Translations under genes and position numbers: made by a program
The notes under the pieces: generated by a model
Seen by the model: only the letters and a program-made list of their open reading frames with translations
Databases searched by the model: none
Told to the model about the DNA's origin: nothing
Source: Ceratotherium simum simum
Lineage: Eukaryota; Chordata; Mammalia; Perissodactyla; Rhinocerotidae
Reading direction: 5' to 3'
Assembly (NCBI RefSeq): GCF_000283155.1
Contig: NW_004454156.1
Coordinates: 39,945,294 to 40,009,293, forward strand
DNA length: 64,000 bases
Shown: positions 11,701-22,380 of the stretch, piece after piece
Position numbering within the stretch: position 1 is the first letter of the stretch
Layout: every line of letters begins with the position of its first letter

Positions 11701-13044
11701 TACCTCAATGGCATATTCAAAACATCCTGCTTTTTCACAGTTCTTCTCTTTCCTTTTTGAATTTCAAATTCTCTTAGAATAAATGAGAAAGAGGAGCCCT
11801 AATAGCAGAATCAGAATCTATTGTTAGAAACTTCCTGTGTAAATAAAGGATCATTCCCGCACATCTGACTGTTTCATAGAACAAAGGAAATCCTTTATGA
11901 TTCCACATGAAGGAAATCTTTCCTTCTCAGCCCTTAAAAAATTGCTTTAACAGAAAAGGTCCACACCTAAGTGACCCGTCTGTGCCTCTAGCTTGGGATA
12001 ATTTGCTTGATGGATGGTACTTTTGTATACAGTAGGATGATGTTAGATGCTGGCGAGAATCCAACTACATAACCAAACACTGAGGGCCCGTCCATTTCTA
12101 ACTGCTGCCAATCTTGGTGTTGGCTGAATGTCACTTTGCTACTACAGGGAAAGAATGGGAAGAAATAGGAATGCAAGAAGATAGAGGCCAAAAGAGTGTG
12201 CTGGTACATTTTTACTTCATCCAAAGCTTTAGCTCAGGAAGGAACTGTTGATATGAGATTTTTGTCACCTCAATTATTCACAATGAATTGAAAGCAAATC
12301 TTCCTTTCAAGTGTTTATTGACATTGTCATTTACTCAGCTTCGTAAAGTGTTTTGTTGACATAAATCAGATCTTTGTTTACTCTATTCCAGATAAAAGCA
12401 AAAATAAAACCCTTTGATAAAAACAACTATTTAATTACTTCACCATCCAGGAAAATCAGCAATTCTACCTAAGATTAATAGGTTACATTCACCCATTTCC
12501 AATGGTAAAATAGTAAGAAAGCAAGAATTATGTGCAGGGAGTAGGTTATGAATTCTAGTTAGTTTTTAGGCATGTTTTTAGTCTATATACAGACTCTGTA
12601 TAATTTAATTTGGATTTCCAGAATATCTATTCTCTCCATGTTCAAAGGAAATAGACAATATACTTCTCCCAAATTGAGGGATTATCACCTCCAATTACTG
12701 TATATTCTTACCATCTTTGTTCTTGTGAAATAAAATCCTGCTGAGGATTTTAATAAAGAGGCTTCTAATGTAATCTGAGTGAAATCAATGGTCAGTTGAT
12801 AGAAATATTCACAGAGATCCATCTACTCTCTTGTATTCATGACTGAGGTCTCAGAAAGGAGCCCTCATTCCCAATAGAAGAACCATAAGAACTAGAAACT
12901 GGCATGAAGGAAATGCACTGAGAGTCCTTCTATCTTGAGAAAATAGGGGCCAATGGAGTTAAGCCAGATCCAAGAATGTGGAGCAATAGAAGGCGTATAG
13001 AGATGGAAAAATTTTCCCTTCTTCCCTTCTAGGTTTTTTGGCTG

Positions 13045-13461
13045 TGTTACTGCACAAAATTGGGCTTCTCTTGCCTGATGTACATAAAAAAAATACCAAT
13101 TCTTATGGCATCAGCTTTTGGGGAAAGAAAACAGCTTTATTGCTAGATTGCTCTGCAAGGAGACAGGGGGCATATGCCCTCAGGTCCGTCTCCCTGATCC
13201 AGGGCTTGAGGCACAATTTAAGGGATAAAGGGCAGGTTGGTCTGAAGATGATTAGAGGTAAGGAGAAGTGAGGTAATTGATGATCTGCACAAGCACAGTC
13301 AAGTTTCATGGCTCTTCGTAGGACGCATGTTCACAAAATGGTGGTGTTAGTACAATCTGAGGGTGGAGTTTTTAGCTTCTTGACGTCAAAAAGGTCACTT
13401 ATCGAGCATTTGCTCAGGCCCAGTTGATAGGTTGGTGATCTCAACCAGCCTGACCTAGACA
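13045..13461 (-). mobile_element. ERV LTR, antisense (first of an adjacent pair)
   Basis: On the minus strand an AATAAA polyadenylation signal (CAATAAAGCTG, about 13135-13145) lies about 90 bp from an end that could terminate in a canonical CA (left edge TGTTACTG). Upstream, the U3-like part holds TGACGTCA, a perfect CRE palindrome, at 13381-13388. Boundaries are estimated from TG/CA ends and no target duplication was found. No gag, pol or env sequence is attached. The LTR family was not identified. Confidence 0.65.
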
Positions 13462-13524
13462 AAGCAGGGACTTTCAGTTCCTGAAAGACAACTCTTAATT
13501 ATTAGTTGATAAGATAGAGTCAGT

Positions 13525-13988
13525 TGAACCGGTCCTAGAGGGTCCTTGCTTACAGCTGGTCTAATAATTAAATTGATATAAGACAGATTAACAGGAGAAA
13601 AACAAACAAAATTACTTACATACAGGATCCCCTTAAAGATATGAAGACTCAAAAAGCAGCCAGTAATTTAAGCTTATATAACATCCTGAGCTAAGGAAAG
13701 GAGTAGGGATCTGAGGATACAAAGGGTAGGAAGACCACTCACAGGAAGGCAGAGAAGAGGTTGGAAATCAAAGGTTGCCCTGTTACGCATTTAAGTTTCT
13801 TAGGTAAGAAGATATCTCTGGTGATGGCTCTCTTCCTGGTACAGGCCCCCTTTCCAATGTAAATTTAGGCAGTTGATGGGGAGGTAAAGAGCTTTTCCTG
13901 AATCTGCTGGATTTTTGATCACCTTTAGCTCAAAATAATCCTCATGCCAAAGTAGATATTTTGGGGTGGAAAAACCTGCTCCCCTTCA
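13525..13988 (-). mobile_element. Class I ERV-like LTR, antisense
   Basis: On the minus strand the element starts TGAAGGGGAGCAGG, followed by CCACCCCAAAATATC and TTATTTTGAGCTAAAGG, and has a TTATATAAGC promoter-like motif. The same start and block order occur in the LTRs at 52458 and 56464, so these three are one family or close relatives. The block order recalls MER51/MER57-type ERV1 LTRs. The inner (left) end is approximate. Confidence 0.72.
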
Positions 13989-14450
13989 GGAGCAAACAGC
14001 CCAGCACTGGTTCCAGCCCTCTTACCAGGCTCCAACTATAGACTGTGTTTGAGCAAACAATAAGAAATTCATGACACCACCTAAATGGGATTTGCAAGCC
14101 AAGAGTCAACCAGAAGCAGACCAAGCAAAGTGTTTAGCAGAAGAGACAGAATATTTCTTTTGGAGAAACATTAGGATATGACATTTGAAAGAAGTAAAGA
14201 TTCTTTGTAATGCATCCACAGCCCCAGAGCCTTTTGTGCCTGGAAAGCTGAAGCACTCAGCACCATATAAACAAGGATCATCCCAGAAAGGGCAATAGAT
14301 GCCAGAGTGCCCTTTCTGTAAAATTTCAGATCCAAAGTTATAGTGATGGGATAAGCCTGGTGCCTTACATTTTGGACAGGACAGCATTGGCACAAAACAG
14401 GAATAAGGGTAAGTGTCTTTGAAAAGAAAAGCACCTATATTTTTTAAATA
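13989..14450. other. Unclassified DNA with an unexplained 129-residue antisense frame
   Basis: A minus-strand frame (14106-14495) begins inside the neighbouring MaLR-like LTR and reads through this unique stretch, with a CPKCKAPG motif. A second overlapping frame (14171-14434) is also open. I do not recognise either product. There is no supporting start context, splice signal or relative, so a chance frame is the default view. Confidence 0.4.
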
Positions 14451-14924
14451 TTGTAGTAGGTTGAATAATGGCCCCAAAGATATCTGGGTCCTCATACCTG
14501 GAGCCTGTGAATGTTTCCTTATATGGCAGAAGGAACTTTACAGACGTGATTAAGACTCTTGTGATGGAGAGATTATCCTGGATTTTCCAGGTGGGCCCTA
14601 AATGTAATCAGAAGAGTTCTTGTAGGAGGGAGGCAGAGAGAGATCTGATGACAGAAGAGAAGGAGACGTAATGATGGAAACAAGAAGTTGGAGGGATTCG
14701 AAGAAGTGGCCAAGTCAAGAAATGCAGGCAGCATCCAGAAACTAGAAAAGACAGGGAAACGCATTCTCCGGGGTAGCCTTCTGAAGAAACCAGCCCTGCT
14801 GACACTTGACTTTTGGTTGGTTTCAGACTTTCAGCTCTAGAACGGTAAGAGAATAAACCTTTGTTATTTTAAGCCACTAAATGTGTGGCAATTTGTTACA
14901 GCAGAAATGAGACACTAATACAAA
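14451..14924 (+). mobile_element. MaLR-type (MLT1/MST-like) LTR, sense
   Basis: Blocks GTTGAATAATGGCCCCAAAG, TATCCTGGATTTTCCAGGTG, AATGCAGGCAGCATCCAG and TAAGCCACTAAATGTGTGGC followed by GTTACAGCAG occur in the order typical of long-diverged MaLR-type LTRs, ending ACACTAATACAA. The subfamily is not assigned. Confidence 0.7.
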
Positions 14925-15694
14925 CGTGTTCTGGATTTAAGTTAATATTAGGCAGCCAGAGACATAAGAAAGGTAAAATATAAAAATAGGCAAAATCACA
15001 GTAGTAAATTTTCTGGTATCTTAGAGAGCAAAGCTCAGCTTCTAAACCTAAAGAGTTATTCACCCAAATCTAAATTTACCAGAAGTATGTGGCTTGATGT
15101 AAGAGAATAGTACAGCATTCCAAGTGTTATTTTATCCGATTTGTACTTGGTTAAGATCATTAAGTCCATTTTGACCAGCGTTTTGATTTCTGAAGGCATG
15201 TTATACTGGCTATTGCTCAGTTACATCCAGCACTCTTCTGTATTCTCCTCTTATTGCAGGGGCTAGAAGCTTGGAAACTACATTTCTCAGAACCTCCTGC
15301 CGGTAGGATTCCAATTAAGATCCCATCAAAAGGAAGCATATGAATGAGATTTGGAAGGCAGGAAGGGGAGAATCCACTCTTCCTCACACAGCGGTTCAGA
15401 TGTCTGCAGCAATGGCAGCAGCAGCAGTTTCCTTCTTGGGCTTTGTGGTACGCCATCAGGCTTCAGTTGGAACGTAGGCAGCAGCTGCCTACAATTTCCT
15501 GATTTCTGGGAAGACCCCTTCCCTCCCATCTCCTGCATTTTCTTCTTGCCTTTCCCACAATTTCATAAGCACCTAATTCCCTGAAAAAAAAATTATTTTC
15601 TCCTTGAAAATCCTGGAGATATCTAGGTTAATTTCTGTTTTTCTCATTGAATCTAGATTGATATAAATGAGAAGTTAGAAAAGGAAATTGTCCT
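14925..15694. other. No gene recognised; possible old MER-type repeat near 15240-15310
   Basis: The piece around GGAAACTACATTTCTCAGAA resembles a widespread mammalian interspersed repeat (the ACATTTCCCAGACTCCCTTG type), but I cannot name it. Overlapping short frames at 15217-15584 on both strands reflect a CAG/GCA-rich patch (GCAGCAGCAGCAG near 15416-15428) and are not credible genes. Confidence 0.4.
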
Positions 15695-15906
15695 GGGCCA
15701 GCCCCGTGGCTTAGCGGTTAAGTGTGCACACTGCTACTGGCGGCCCAGGGTTTGGATCCCGGGCGGGCACCGACACACCACTTCTCCAGCCATGCTGAGG
15801 CCGCTTCCCACATACAGCAACTAGAAGGATATGCAGCTATGATATACAATTATCTACTGGGGCTTTGGGGGAAAAATAAATAAATAAAATTATAAAAAAA
15901 AAAGAA
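15695..15906 (+). mobile_element. ERE SINE (ERE1-type), young-looking
   Basis: A full ERE1 body from GGGCCAGCCCCGTGGCTTAG to CTACTGGGGCTTTGGGGG ends in an AAATAAATAAATAAA tail. A perfect 18-bp target-site duplication AGAAAAGGAAATTGTCCT lies at 15677-15694 and 15907-15924. Confidence 0.97.
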
Positions 15907-15924
15907 AGAAAAGGAAATTGTCCT

Positions 15925-16424
15925 ACTTTTAAAATATCTAGTTACGTTTCTCAATTAAAATCACAATAAAATATGTTGGCATATTATTTAAACTTCCAAA
16001 ATATTTGCTAATGTATGATCATTCAGAATAAAAAGAGAGATGTTTTCTTCCACGAGTCTTGAGATAAGATATGTATAATATGGAGAGTATAGGGTTAGGG
16101 TGTGTGAGTGGCAACAGATTGAAGATTCACCTTATAAATATTGTATTACACAGGCCAATTTGCACAAGTTTGTGCTACTGAACAGGAGGGAAGCTGAGTC
16201 TTGGCAATGGGTAGGAGAACAAGAGACATTGGAGTGGTGTCTTGCTTTTTTCCTCCTCTCTTTAATATTCTTTGATCACCTCTGAATAAGTGGGGTTTTT
16301 GTTTGGTTCTAAGCTATCTAATTCCATAAGAATTAATCTCTTGTCCATATTCTTCTTGGTCTATATCCAAGGTAGTTATCATCCTCCTAGTGTAACATTT
16401 ACCTAATATTATATTTATTTTTAA
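15925..16424. other. No gene or named repeat seen
   Basis: AT-rich unique sequence between an ERE and L1-B. The two TTAGGG-like units near 16090 (AGGGTTAGGG) are too few to be an interstitial telomere. The frame at 16100-16285 has no recognisable domain. Confidence 0.45.
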
Positions 16425-17035
16425 TAGCTTCACTGAGACACAATTCACATAATATAAAACTCACCCCTTTAAAGGACAGGATTCAGAAATTGATAGTATA
16501 TTCACCGGGTTGAGTAACCATCACCACTATCTAATTTCATTTTCAGAAAATTTTCATCACCATAAAAAGAAACTCTGTACCCATTATCTCTTCCCATTCC
16601 ACTCTATCTCCAGCCCCCAGCAACCACAATCTACTTTTGGTCTCAATGGATTTGCCTATTCTGGACATTTTGTATAAATAGAATCATATAATGTGTACCC
16701 TTTGTGATTGGGGTCTTTCACTTAGCATGTTTTCAAGCTTCATCCGTGATGTAGCGTGTGTCAATGCTTTATTCCTTGTGACTGCCAAATAATATTCCAT
16801 TGTATGGATATACCACATTTTATTTACCCAGTCATCAATCTATGGATATTTGTTTCCACTTTTCAGCTAACATGAATAATGCTGCAATGAACATTAGTGT
16901 ACAGGTTTTTGTGTGGACATATGTTTTCAGTTCTCTTAGAAATATACCTAGGAGTAGATTGGTGGATCATATGATAACGCTAAATCTAACATTTTCAGGA
17001 ACTGCTAAACTGTTTTCCAAAATAGCTGTACCATT

Positions 17036-17278
17036 TTACAATCCCACTAGCAATATATGGGAGTTGCATTTTCTCCACATCATTGGCAACACAACCTTTT
17101 TTAAAATTATTATAGACATCCTAGAAGGTGAGAAGTGGTATCTCATTGTGGTTTTGACTTGCATTTCTCTAATGACTGATGATTTTGAGCATCTTCTCAT
17201 GTTCTTATTGGATATTTGTATATATTCTTTGGAGAAATATCTATTTAAATCCATTTTTTTATTTGGGTTATTTGTCAT
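17036..17278 (-). pseudogene. L1 ORF2 C-terminal fragment (L1-B)
   Basis: An 80-residue minus-strand frame contains RYFSKEYIQISNKNMRRCS and IREMQVKTTMRYHFSP, both diagnostic of the cysteine-rich C-terminal region of mammalian L1 ORF2p. The downstream cysteines of the family are only partly kept. It is a relic fragment, in the expected order relative to the RT piece at 17802-17966. Confidence 0.92.
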
Positions 17279-17801
17279 TTTATTTTCTGTTGTGGGAGAT
17301 AATTCTATATTCTCTATACTAGTCCCTGTATCAGATATATGACTTGAAAATATTTTTCCCTATTCTGTGAGTTGTCTTTTCAATTTCTTGATGGTGTCCT
17401 TTGAAGGATAAGTTTTTAATGTTGATAAAGTTCAATTTGTCTATTTTGTTTCTTTTGGCACTTGTGCTTTTGATGTCACATGTAAGAAATCATTACTTAA
17501 TCCAATGACAAAAATTTACTCCTATGATTTCTTCTAAGAATTTTGTAGTTTTAGCACTTCATTCTTTTGCAATTAGATATCCAGTTGTCTCAACACCATC
17601 TGTCAAAGACTATTCCTTCTACCACTGAGTTGTATTGGTGTCTTTGTCAAAAATGAATTGACCATAAAAGTAAGAGTTTATTTCTGGATTCTCAAATCTA
17701 TTCCATTCATGTATATGTCTATTCTTATGCCAGTGCCCTACTGTCTTGATTACTGCAGCTTTGTAGTAAGTTATAAAATCAAGAAGTGTGAGTCCTCCAA
17801 C

Positions 17802-17966
17802 TTAGTTCTTTTTCAAGGCAGTTTTGGTTATTCTGGGTCCATTATGTTTCCATACAAATTTTAGAATCTGCTTGTCAATTCCTGCAAAAAAGCCACCTGG
17901 TATTTTGTTAGAGATTGCACTGAATCTAGAGATTAGTTTAGGGAGTATTGCCATCTTAACAACATT
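17802..17966 (-). pseudogene. L1 ORF2 reverse-transcriptase fragment (L1-B), fused to ERE sequence
   Basis: The L1 part of an open minus-strand frame encodes VKMAILPKLISRF and KFVWKHNGPRI, typical of the RT-distal region of ORF2p. Upstream the same open frame runs into the ERE at 17967-18161, which supplies the apparent methionine and about 15 residues. That fusion arises from the SINE insertion and is not a real start. Confidence 0.9.
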
Positions 17967-18161
17967 TTTTTTTAATTTTTTTGCTGAGGAAGATTCGCCC
18001 TGAGCTAACATCTGTGCCAATCTTCCTCTACTTTATATCTGGGTCACTGCCACAGCATGGTTGATGAGTGGTGTATGTCCACACTCAGGATCTGAACCCA
18101 CGAACCCAGCCCACTATAGCAGAGTGCACAGGACTTAACCACTAGGCCATGGGGCTGGCCT
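17967..18161 (-). mobile_element. ERE SINE inside L1-B ORF2, older copy
   Basis: The antisense tail GCTGAGGAAGATTCGCCCTG and head CATGGGGCTGGCC define the ERE. A 15-bp duplication with two mismatches (CATCTTAAYAAYATT at 17952-17966 and 18162-18176) brackets it. The duplication's decay and the diverged body suggest an older insertion. Confidence 0.9.
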
Positions 18162-19090
18162 CATCTTAATAATATTAAGTTTTCCAATCTATGAATATGG
18201 GTTGTATTTCCAATATTTAGGTCTTCTTTAATTTCCTTCAACAATCTTTTTGTAATTTTCAGTGCACAGGTCTTGCATCTCTTTTGTTAAATTTGTTCCT
18301 AAGTACTTTTTGTTTTTTTTGATGCTATTGTAAATGGAATTGTTTTCTTAATTTCATTTTGATATTATTCATTGCTAACATATAGAAATACAATTTATTT
18401 TTGTACATTGATACTGCATCTTGCAACCTTGCTAAATTGATTACCTCTAACAGTTTTTAGTAGAATCCTTGGGATTTTCTATATACAAACTGTATAACCT
18501 GCAGATAGAGATAGTTTCACTTCTTCCTTTCCAATCTGAATGTCTTTTACTTCTTTTTCTTGCCTAATTACCCTGTCTTAGAATCTCTAGTCCAATGTTG
18601 AAATGAAGTGGCAAGAGCAGACATTCTTGTCTTGTTTATGATCTTAAGGGGAAATTATTCAGCATTTTGCCATTAAATATGATGTTAGCTGTGGGTTCTT
18701 CATATATGCCCTTTATCAGGCTGGGGAAGTTCCCTTATAATCCTAGTTTTCTGAGTGTTGTTATCATTAAAAGGTACTGGATTTTGTCAAATTATTTTTC
18801 TCCATCTATTGAGATGATTATGTGGGTTCTGTCCTTTCTTCTGTTAATATAATGCAATTCATTGATTTCAGATTTTACACCAAACCTTGCATTCCTGGGA
18901 TAAACGCTCTTGGTCGTGGTGTATAATTGTTTTTTTATATTGCTAGATTCCATTTGCCAGTATTTTGTTGAGGATCTTTGCATCTATGCTGATATGGAAT
19001 ATTAGTATGTAGTTTTCTTTTTTTCTGTGTCTGTGTCTGGTTTTGGCATCAGGGTAATACCAGACTCATAGAATGAGCTGGGAAGTATAC

Positions 19091-19559
19091 TAAGTTTCCT
19101 ACGGCTGCTATAAAACATTACCACAACACAGGTGGATTAAAACAGCAAAAATTTATTCTCCTACACTTCTGAAGGCCAAAAGTCCAAAATAAGTTTTACT
19201 GGGCTGGAATCAAGGTGTTTGCAAGGCCATGTTCACTCTAGAGGGGAATCTGTTTCCTGCCTTTTCCAGCTTTTAGTGGCTGCCAGCATTTTTTTACTGT
19301 GGCTGCATCATTCCAATGTCTGCCTCCGTGGTCACATGGCTTTCTCCTCTTCTGTCTGTTTAAAATCTCCCTCTTCCTCTCTTTTGTGAAGACACTGTGG
19401 TTGCATTTAGGGCCAACCCAGATAATCCAGAATAATCTCTCCCTCAGTGTCAAGATTCTTACTAATATCTGCAAGGATTTTGCCTTTCAAGGTAACACTT
19501 ACAGGGTCTAGGGATTAGGACGTAAATATCTTTGGGGGCTATTTTTTAGCCTGCCACAG
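19091..19559 (-). mobile_element. MaLR-type LTR nested in L1-B
   Basis: The block order TTTCCTACGGCTGCTATAAA, AAAATTTATTCTCCTACACT, TCTGCCTCCGTGGTCACATG and GGGGGCTATTTTTTAGCC is the antisense order of an old MaLR-type LTR. The L1 text GGGAAGT|GTTCCCTCC resumes directly afterwards, with a weak 5-bp flank (GAAGT versus AAGGT). It must post-date L1-B. Confidence 0.72.
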
Positions 19560-19989
19560 AAGGTGTTCCCTCCTCTTCTATATTTTGGAAGAATTTGTGA
19601 ATAATTAGTATTCATTCTTTGTTAAACATTTAGTATAATTCACCAGTGAAGCCACCTGGGCCTGTACTTTTATTTGTGGACAGTTTTTAAATTAAGTACA
19701 CAATCTCTTTACTTGTTATAGGTCTATTCAGATATTCTATTTCTTCTTGAGTCAATTCAGCAGTTTGTGTCTTTTTAGGAATTTTTCCATTTCATCTAAG
19801 TTATTTAATTTGTTAGGATATAGTCATTTATGTATTCCTTTATAATCCTTTTCATTTCCTCAAGGTCAGTCCTGATTTCTTCTCTTTCATTTCTGGTTTT
19901 AGTAATTAAAGTTTGATTTCTTTTTTCTTGGTCAGTCTAGCTAAAGGTTTGTCAACTTTCTTGATCTTTTCAAAAAAAAACAAACTTCA

Positions 19990-20239
19990 GGGGCCAGTCC
20001 AGTGGCACAAGTGGTTAAGTGCACGCGCTCCGCTGCAGCGGCCTGGGGTTCGCCGGTTCGGATCCTGGGTGCGCACCGACACACTGCTTGGCAAGCCATG
20101 CTGTGGCAGCATCCCGTATAAAGTAGAGGAAGATGGGCATGGATGTTAGCCCAGGGCCAGTCTTCCTCAGCAAAAAAAAAAAAGAGGAGGATTGGCAGAT
20201 GTTAGCACAGGGCTGATCTCTTCACAAAAAAAAAAAAAA
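19990..20239 (+). mobile_element. ERE SINE (ERE2-type) inside L1-B ORF2
   Basis: The head GGGGCCAGTCCAGTGGCACA, B-box-like GGTTCGGATCC and GAGGAAGATGGGCATGG body with a poly-A tail are well kept. It sits next to an A-rich run of the host (TTCAAAAAAAAACAAA), so the target duplication is hidden in the A-tracts. Host L1 continues on both sides. Confidence 0.94.
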
Positions 20240-20635
20240 TGGTTTCATTGATTTTTCTATTATTTTTCTATTCTCTACCTCTTTTATGTCTACTCTAAAC
20301 TTTATTATTTCCTTTACCAATGCTCTTAATTTCTTCATGTGGTTTTGAGTTACTTTCTAGGGTCTTTTCATTTCAGCTGAAGGACTCCCTTTAGTATTTT
20401 TTATAGGGCAGATCTGCTAGCAACAAATTCTCTGTTTTGTTTATTCTTAATTTCTGCCTCATCTTTTAAAGAGTAGTTTTGCCAGATATAGTATTCTTGG
20501 TTGACAGTCTTTCTTTCAGCACTTTGAATATGTCATACCATTGCCTCCTGGCTGCCATGTTTTCTTCTGAGAAATCCGCGGTGAATCATATTGATCATCA
20601 ATTGTATGTCATGAATTGCTTCTCTCGCTGCTTTT

Positions 20636-20669
20636 ACACTTGATCTTAGCCAAAAGGCCGAGAAGTGAT
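20636..20669 (-). pseudogene. RNU2: U2 snRNA 5' fragment (nt 1-34), tailless retropseudogene inside L1-B
   Basis: Read on the minus strand, 20669 down to 20636 matches the first 34 nt of U2 snRNA with one change (position 4 G to A, a CpG-type transition). It includes the branch-site neighbourhood block TTTTGGCTAAGATCAAGTGT. U2 is the spliceosomal RNA that pairs with the intron branch point. The rest of U2 is absent. A 14-bp duplication with one mismatch (CTCTYGCTGCTTTT at 20622-20635 and 20670-20683) flanks it exactly, and no A-tail lies between the fragment and its flank. This fits L1-mediated insertion of a truncated small RNA. Confidence 0.93.
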
Positions 20670-20889
20670 CTCTTGCTGCTTTTTAAAGTCTGTCTTTGTG
20701 TTTGGCCTTCAACCATTTGATGAGGCTGTGTCTATATGTGGATCTCTTTGAGTTTACTCTGCTTGGATCTTGTTGAGTTTCTTGGATGTGTAGATTAATG
20801 ACTTTTATAGTTTGGAAAGTTTTGGGACATTATTTCCTTAAACATTCTTTCAGCCCCCTTTTCTTTCTCCTCTCCTTCTGAGACTCCCA

Positions 20890-21213
20890 TCACGCATTTT
20901 TTGCTGTGCTTCTGGGTTTCCCACATATCTCTGAGGCTCTGTTCAATTTCTTTTTTTTCTTTCTGTCAGAGTAGAAAATCTCCATTGGCCTATCTTCAAA
21001 TTCTCTGATTCTTTCCTCTGCCAGTTCAAATCTGTTATTGAGCTCCTCAAGTGAATTTTTCATTTCAGTTATTGTACTTTTCAACTCTAGATATTCTATT
21101 TGATTCTTTTTTATAATTTTTATCTCTTTATTGATATTCTCTATTTGATGAGACACTGCTCTCATACTTTCTTTTAGTTCTTTAGACATAGTTTCCTTTA
21201 GCACTTCAAACAT
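20890..21213 (-). pseudogene. L1 ORF1 coiled-coil fragment (L1-B)
   Basis: A 107-residue minus-strand frame is rich in Lys, Glu, Leu and Ile heptads and contains ITEMKNSLEELNNRFELAEE, the conserved coiled-coil end of L1 ORF1p, which forms trimers and coats L1 RNA. The RRM and C-terminal domains are not in frame downstream, although diverged DNA of that region lies to the left. It is a broken remnant. Confidence 0.9.
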
Positions 21214-21475
21214 ATTTATAACAGCTGATTTAAAGTCTGTCTAGTAATTTATGGTGTTCTAGTTATACCTGGGCTTCTTCAGGGTCAGTTTTTATTGACT
21301 TCTTTTTTTTCCTGTGCATGGGCCATACTTTCCTTTTCTTTGCATGCCTTGAAATTTTAGTCAAAAACTAAGTATTTTAAATAATATAATATGGCAATTC
21401 TGGAAAGCAGATCTTCCCCTCAAGGTCTGTTGTTGTTGCTGTTTGTTTGTTTGTTTTGTTTTTGTTTTTGTTCTT

Positions 21476-21715
21476 GTTTTTCATGAGGAAGATTAGTCCT
21501 GAGTTAACATCTCATGCCAGTCCTCCTCTTCTTGCTGAGGAAGATTGGCCCTGGGCTAACATCTGTGCCCACCTTCCTCTACTTTATATGGGACGCCTCC
21601 ACAGCATGGCTTGACAAGCAGTGCATCGGTGCATGCCCGGGATCCAAACCTGCAAACCCTGGGCCGCCGAAGTGGCGGAGCGCGCACATTTAACCACTAT
21701 GCCACCGGGCCAGCC
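21476..21715 (-). mobile_element. ERE SINE in L1-B 5' UTR
   Basis: The antisense tail ATGAGGAAGATTAGTCCTGA, body TATATGGGACGCCTCCACAG and head CCACCGGGCCAGCC are clear. It inserted into a T/G-rich tract (TTTGTTTGTTTG is found on both sides), so the duplication cannot be placed to the base. Confidence 0.92.
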
Positions 21716-22380
21716 TCTTGTTTGTTTGTTTAATGGCTTTTCTGAACTAATTCTGTAAATCTGTATTCTTTGTCATGTGTGGCCACTAATGTCTCTGTTC
21801 AGTTAGCTTTGGATCAGCTAATGATTGGATAGATTTTCTTAAATGTGCAGAACCACTAACTCTCACAGCATTTGCTAAGGGGCTCTGTGTGAGTTATGCC
21901 CTTAATGCTTGGCAGGTAGTTTACTACACTGCATTAGTCTTAGCCAGAAGTGAGAGATAAGAGCCTTTTCAGGTTACTCCTAGACATACACACAGCTTTG
22001 CACATGTGTGTGGCCCTCTAGATTTCTAGGAATATGTCAGAGCTTTTCGAAGCCCCCTGTGAACATCTCATTACCCAGGTATTTTTTTTAAGTTTTTGGC
22101 CAGGTTCTTGTGTGGCCCAAGCACCTCAGGCAGCTGCAATGCTAGATAGTTGCCACTGATTGTTTTCAACAAATGCCCCAGGGGAAAAAGCTGTTAGCAC
22201 TGAGCCAGTCTGGTCAAGTAAAGTCAAGCCCTGCCAATGGGGTTTCAGGGAACTGACAGAGAAGCCAATTAATGACAATTGTCTGGGCATGGGGCTTTTT
22301 AAGGATCTCCAAATCCATCTGCCCTTCCAGTGGCTAGTAGGCTCCTGGTTTTCACAACTACCATGATTTTAAGGTGAGAG

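Larger units (their letters stand above)
9536..13042. other. Mostly unique non-coding DNA
   Basis: No gene, ERE or L1 is visible over about 3.5 kb, unusual in this repeat-rich window. The only repeat I recognise is a MIR fragment at about 10185-10345. The low repeat load around 10.4-13.0 kb may simply be chance or may reflect constraint. Confidence 0.55.
16425..22380 (-). mobile_element. LINE-1 (L1-B), antisense, remnants from 3' UTR to 5' UTR, with five nested insertions
   Basis: Right to left on the minus strand are 5'-UTR-like sequence (about 21300-22380, containing CTTTGTCATGTGTGGCCACT), ORF1 coiled coil (20890-21213), parts of ORF2 (about 17030-20350) and a long 3' UTR (16425-16790). 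The ORF2 endonuclease is not visible: sequence jumps near 20330-20400 from RT-proximal to ORF1-proximal blocks, indicating an internal deletion. Insertions are a MaLR-like LTR (19091-19559), three EREs and a U2 snRNA fragment (20636-20669). All frames are broken. Confidence 0.88.

Noticed and set aside
16088..16102. Interstitial telomere-like AGGGTTAGGG
   Set aside because: Only about two units; expected by chance.
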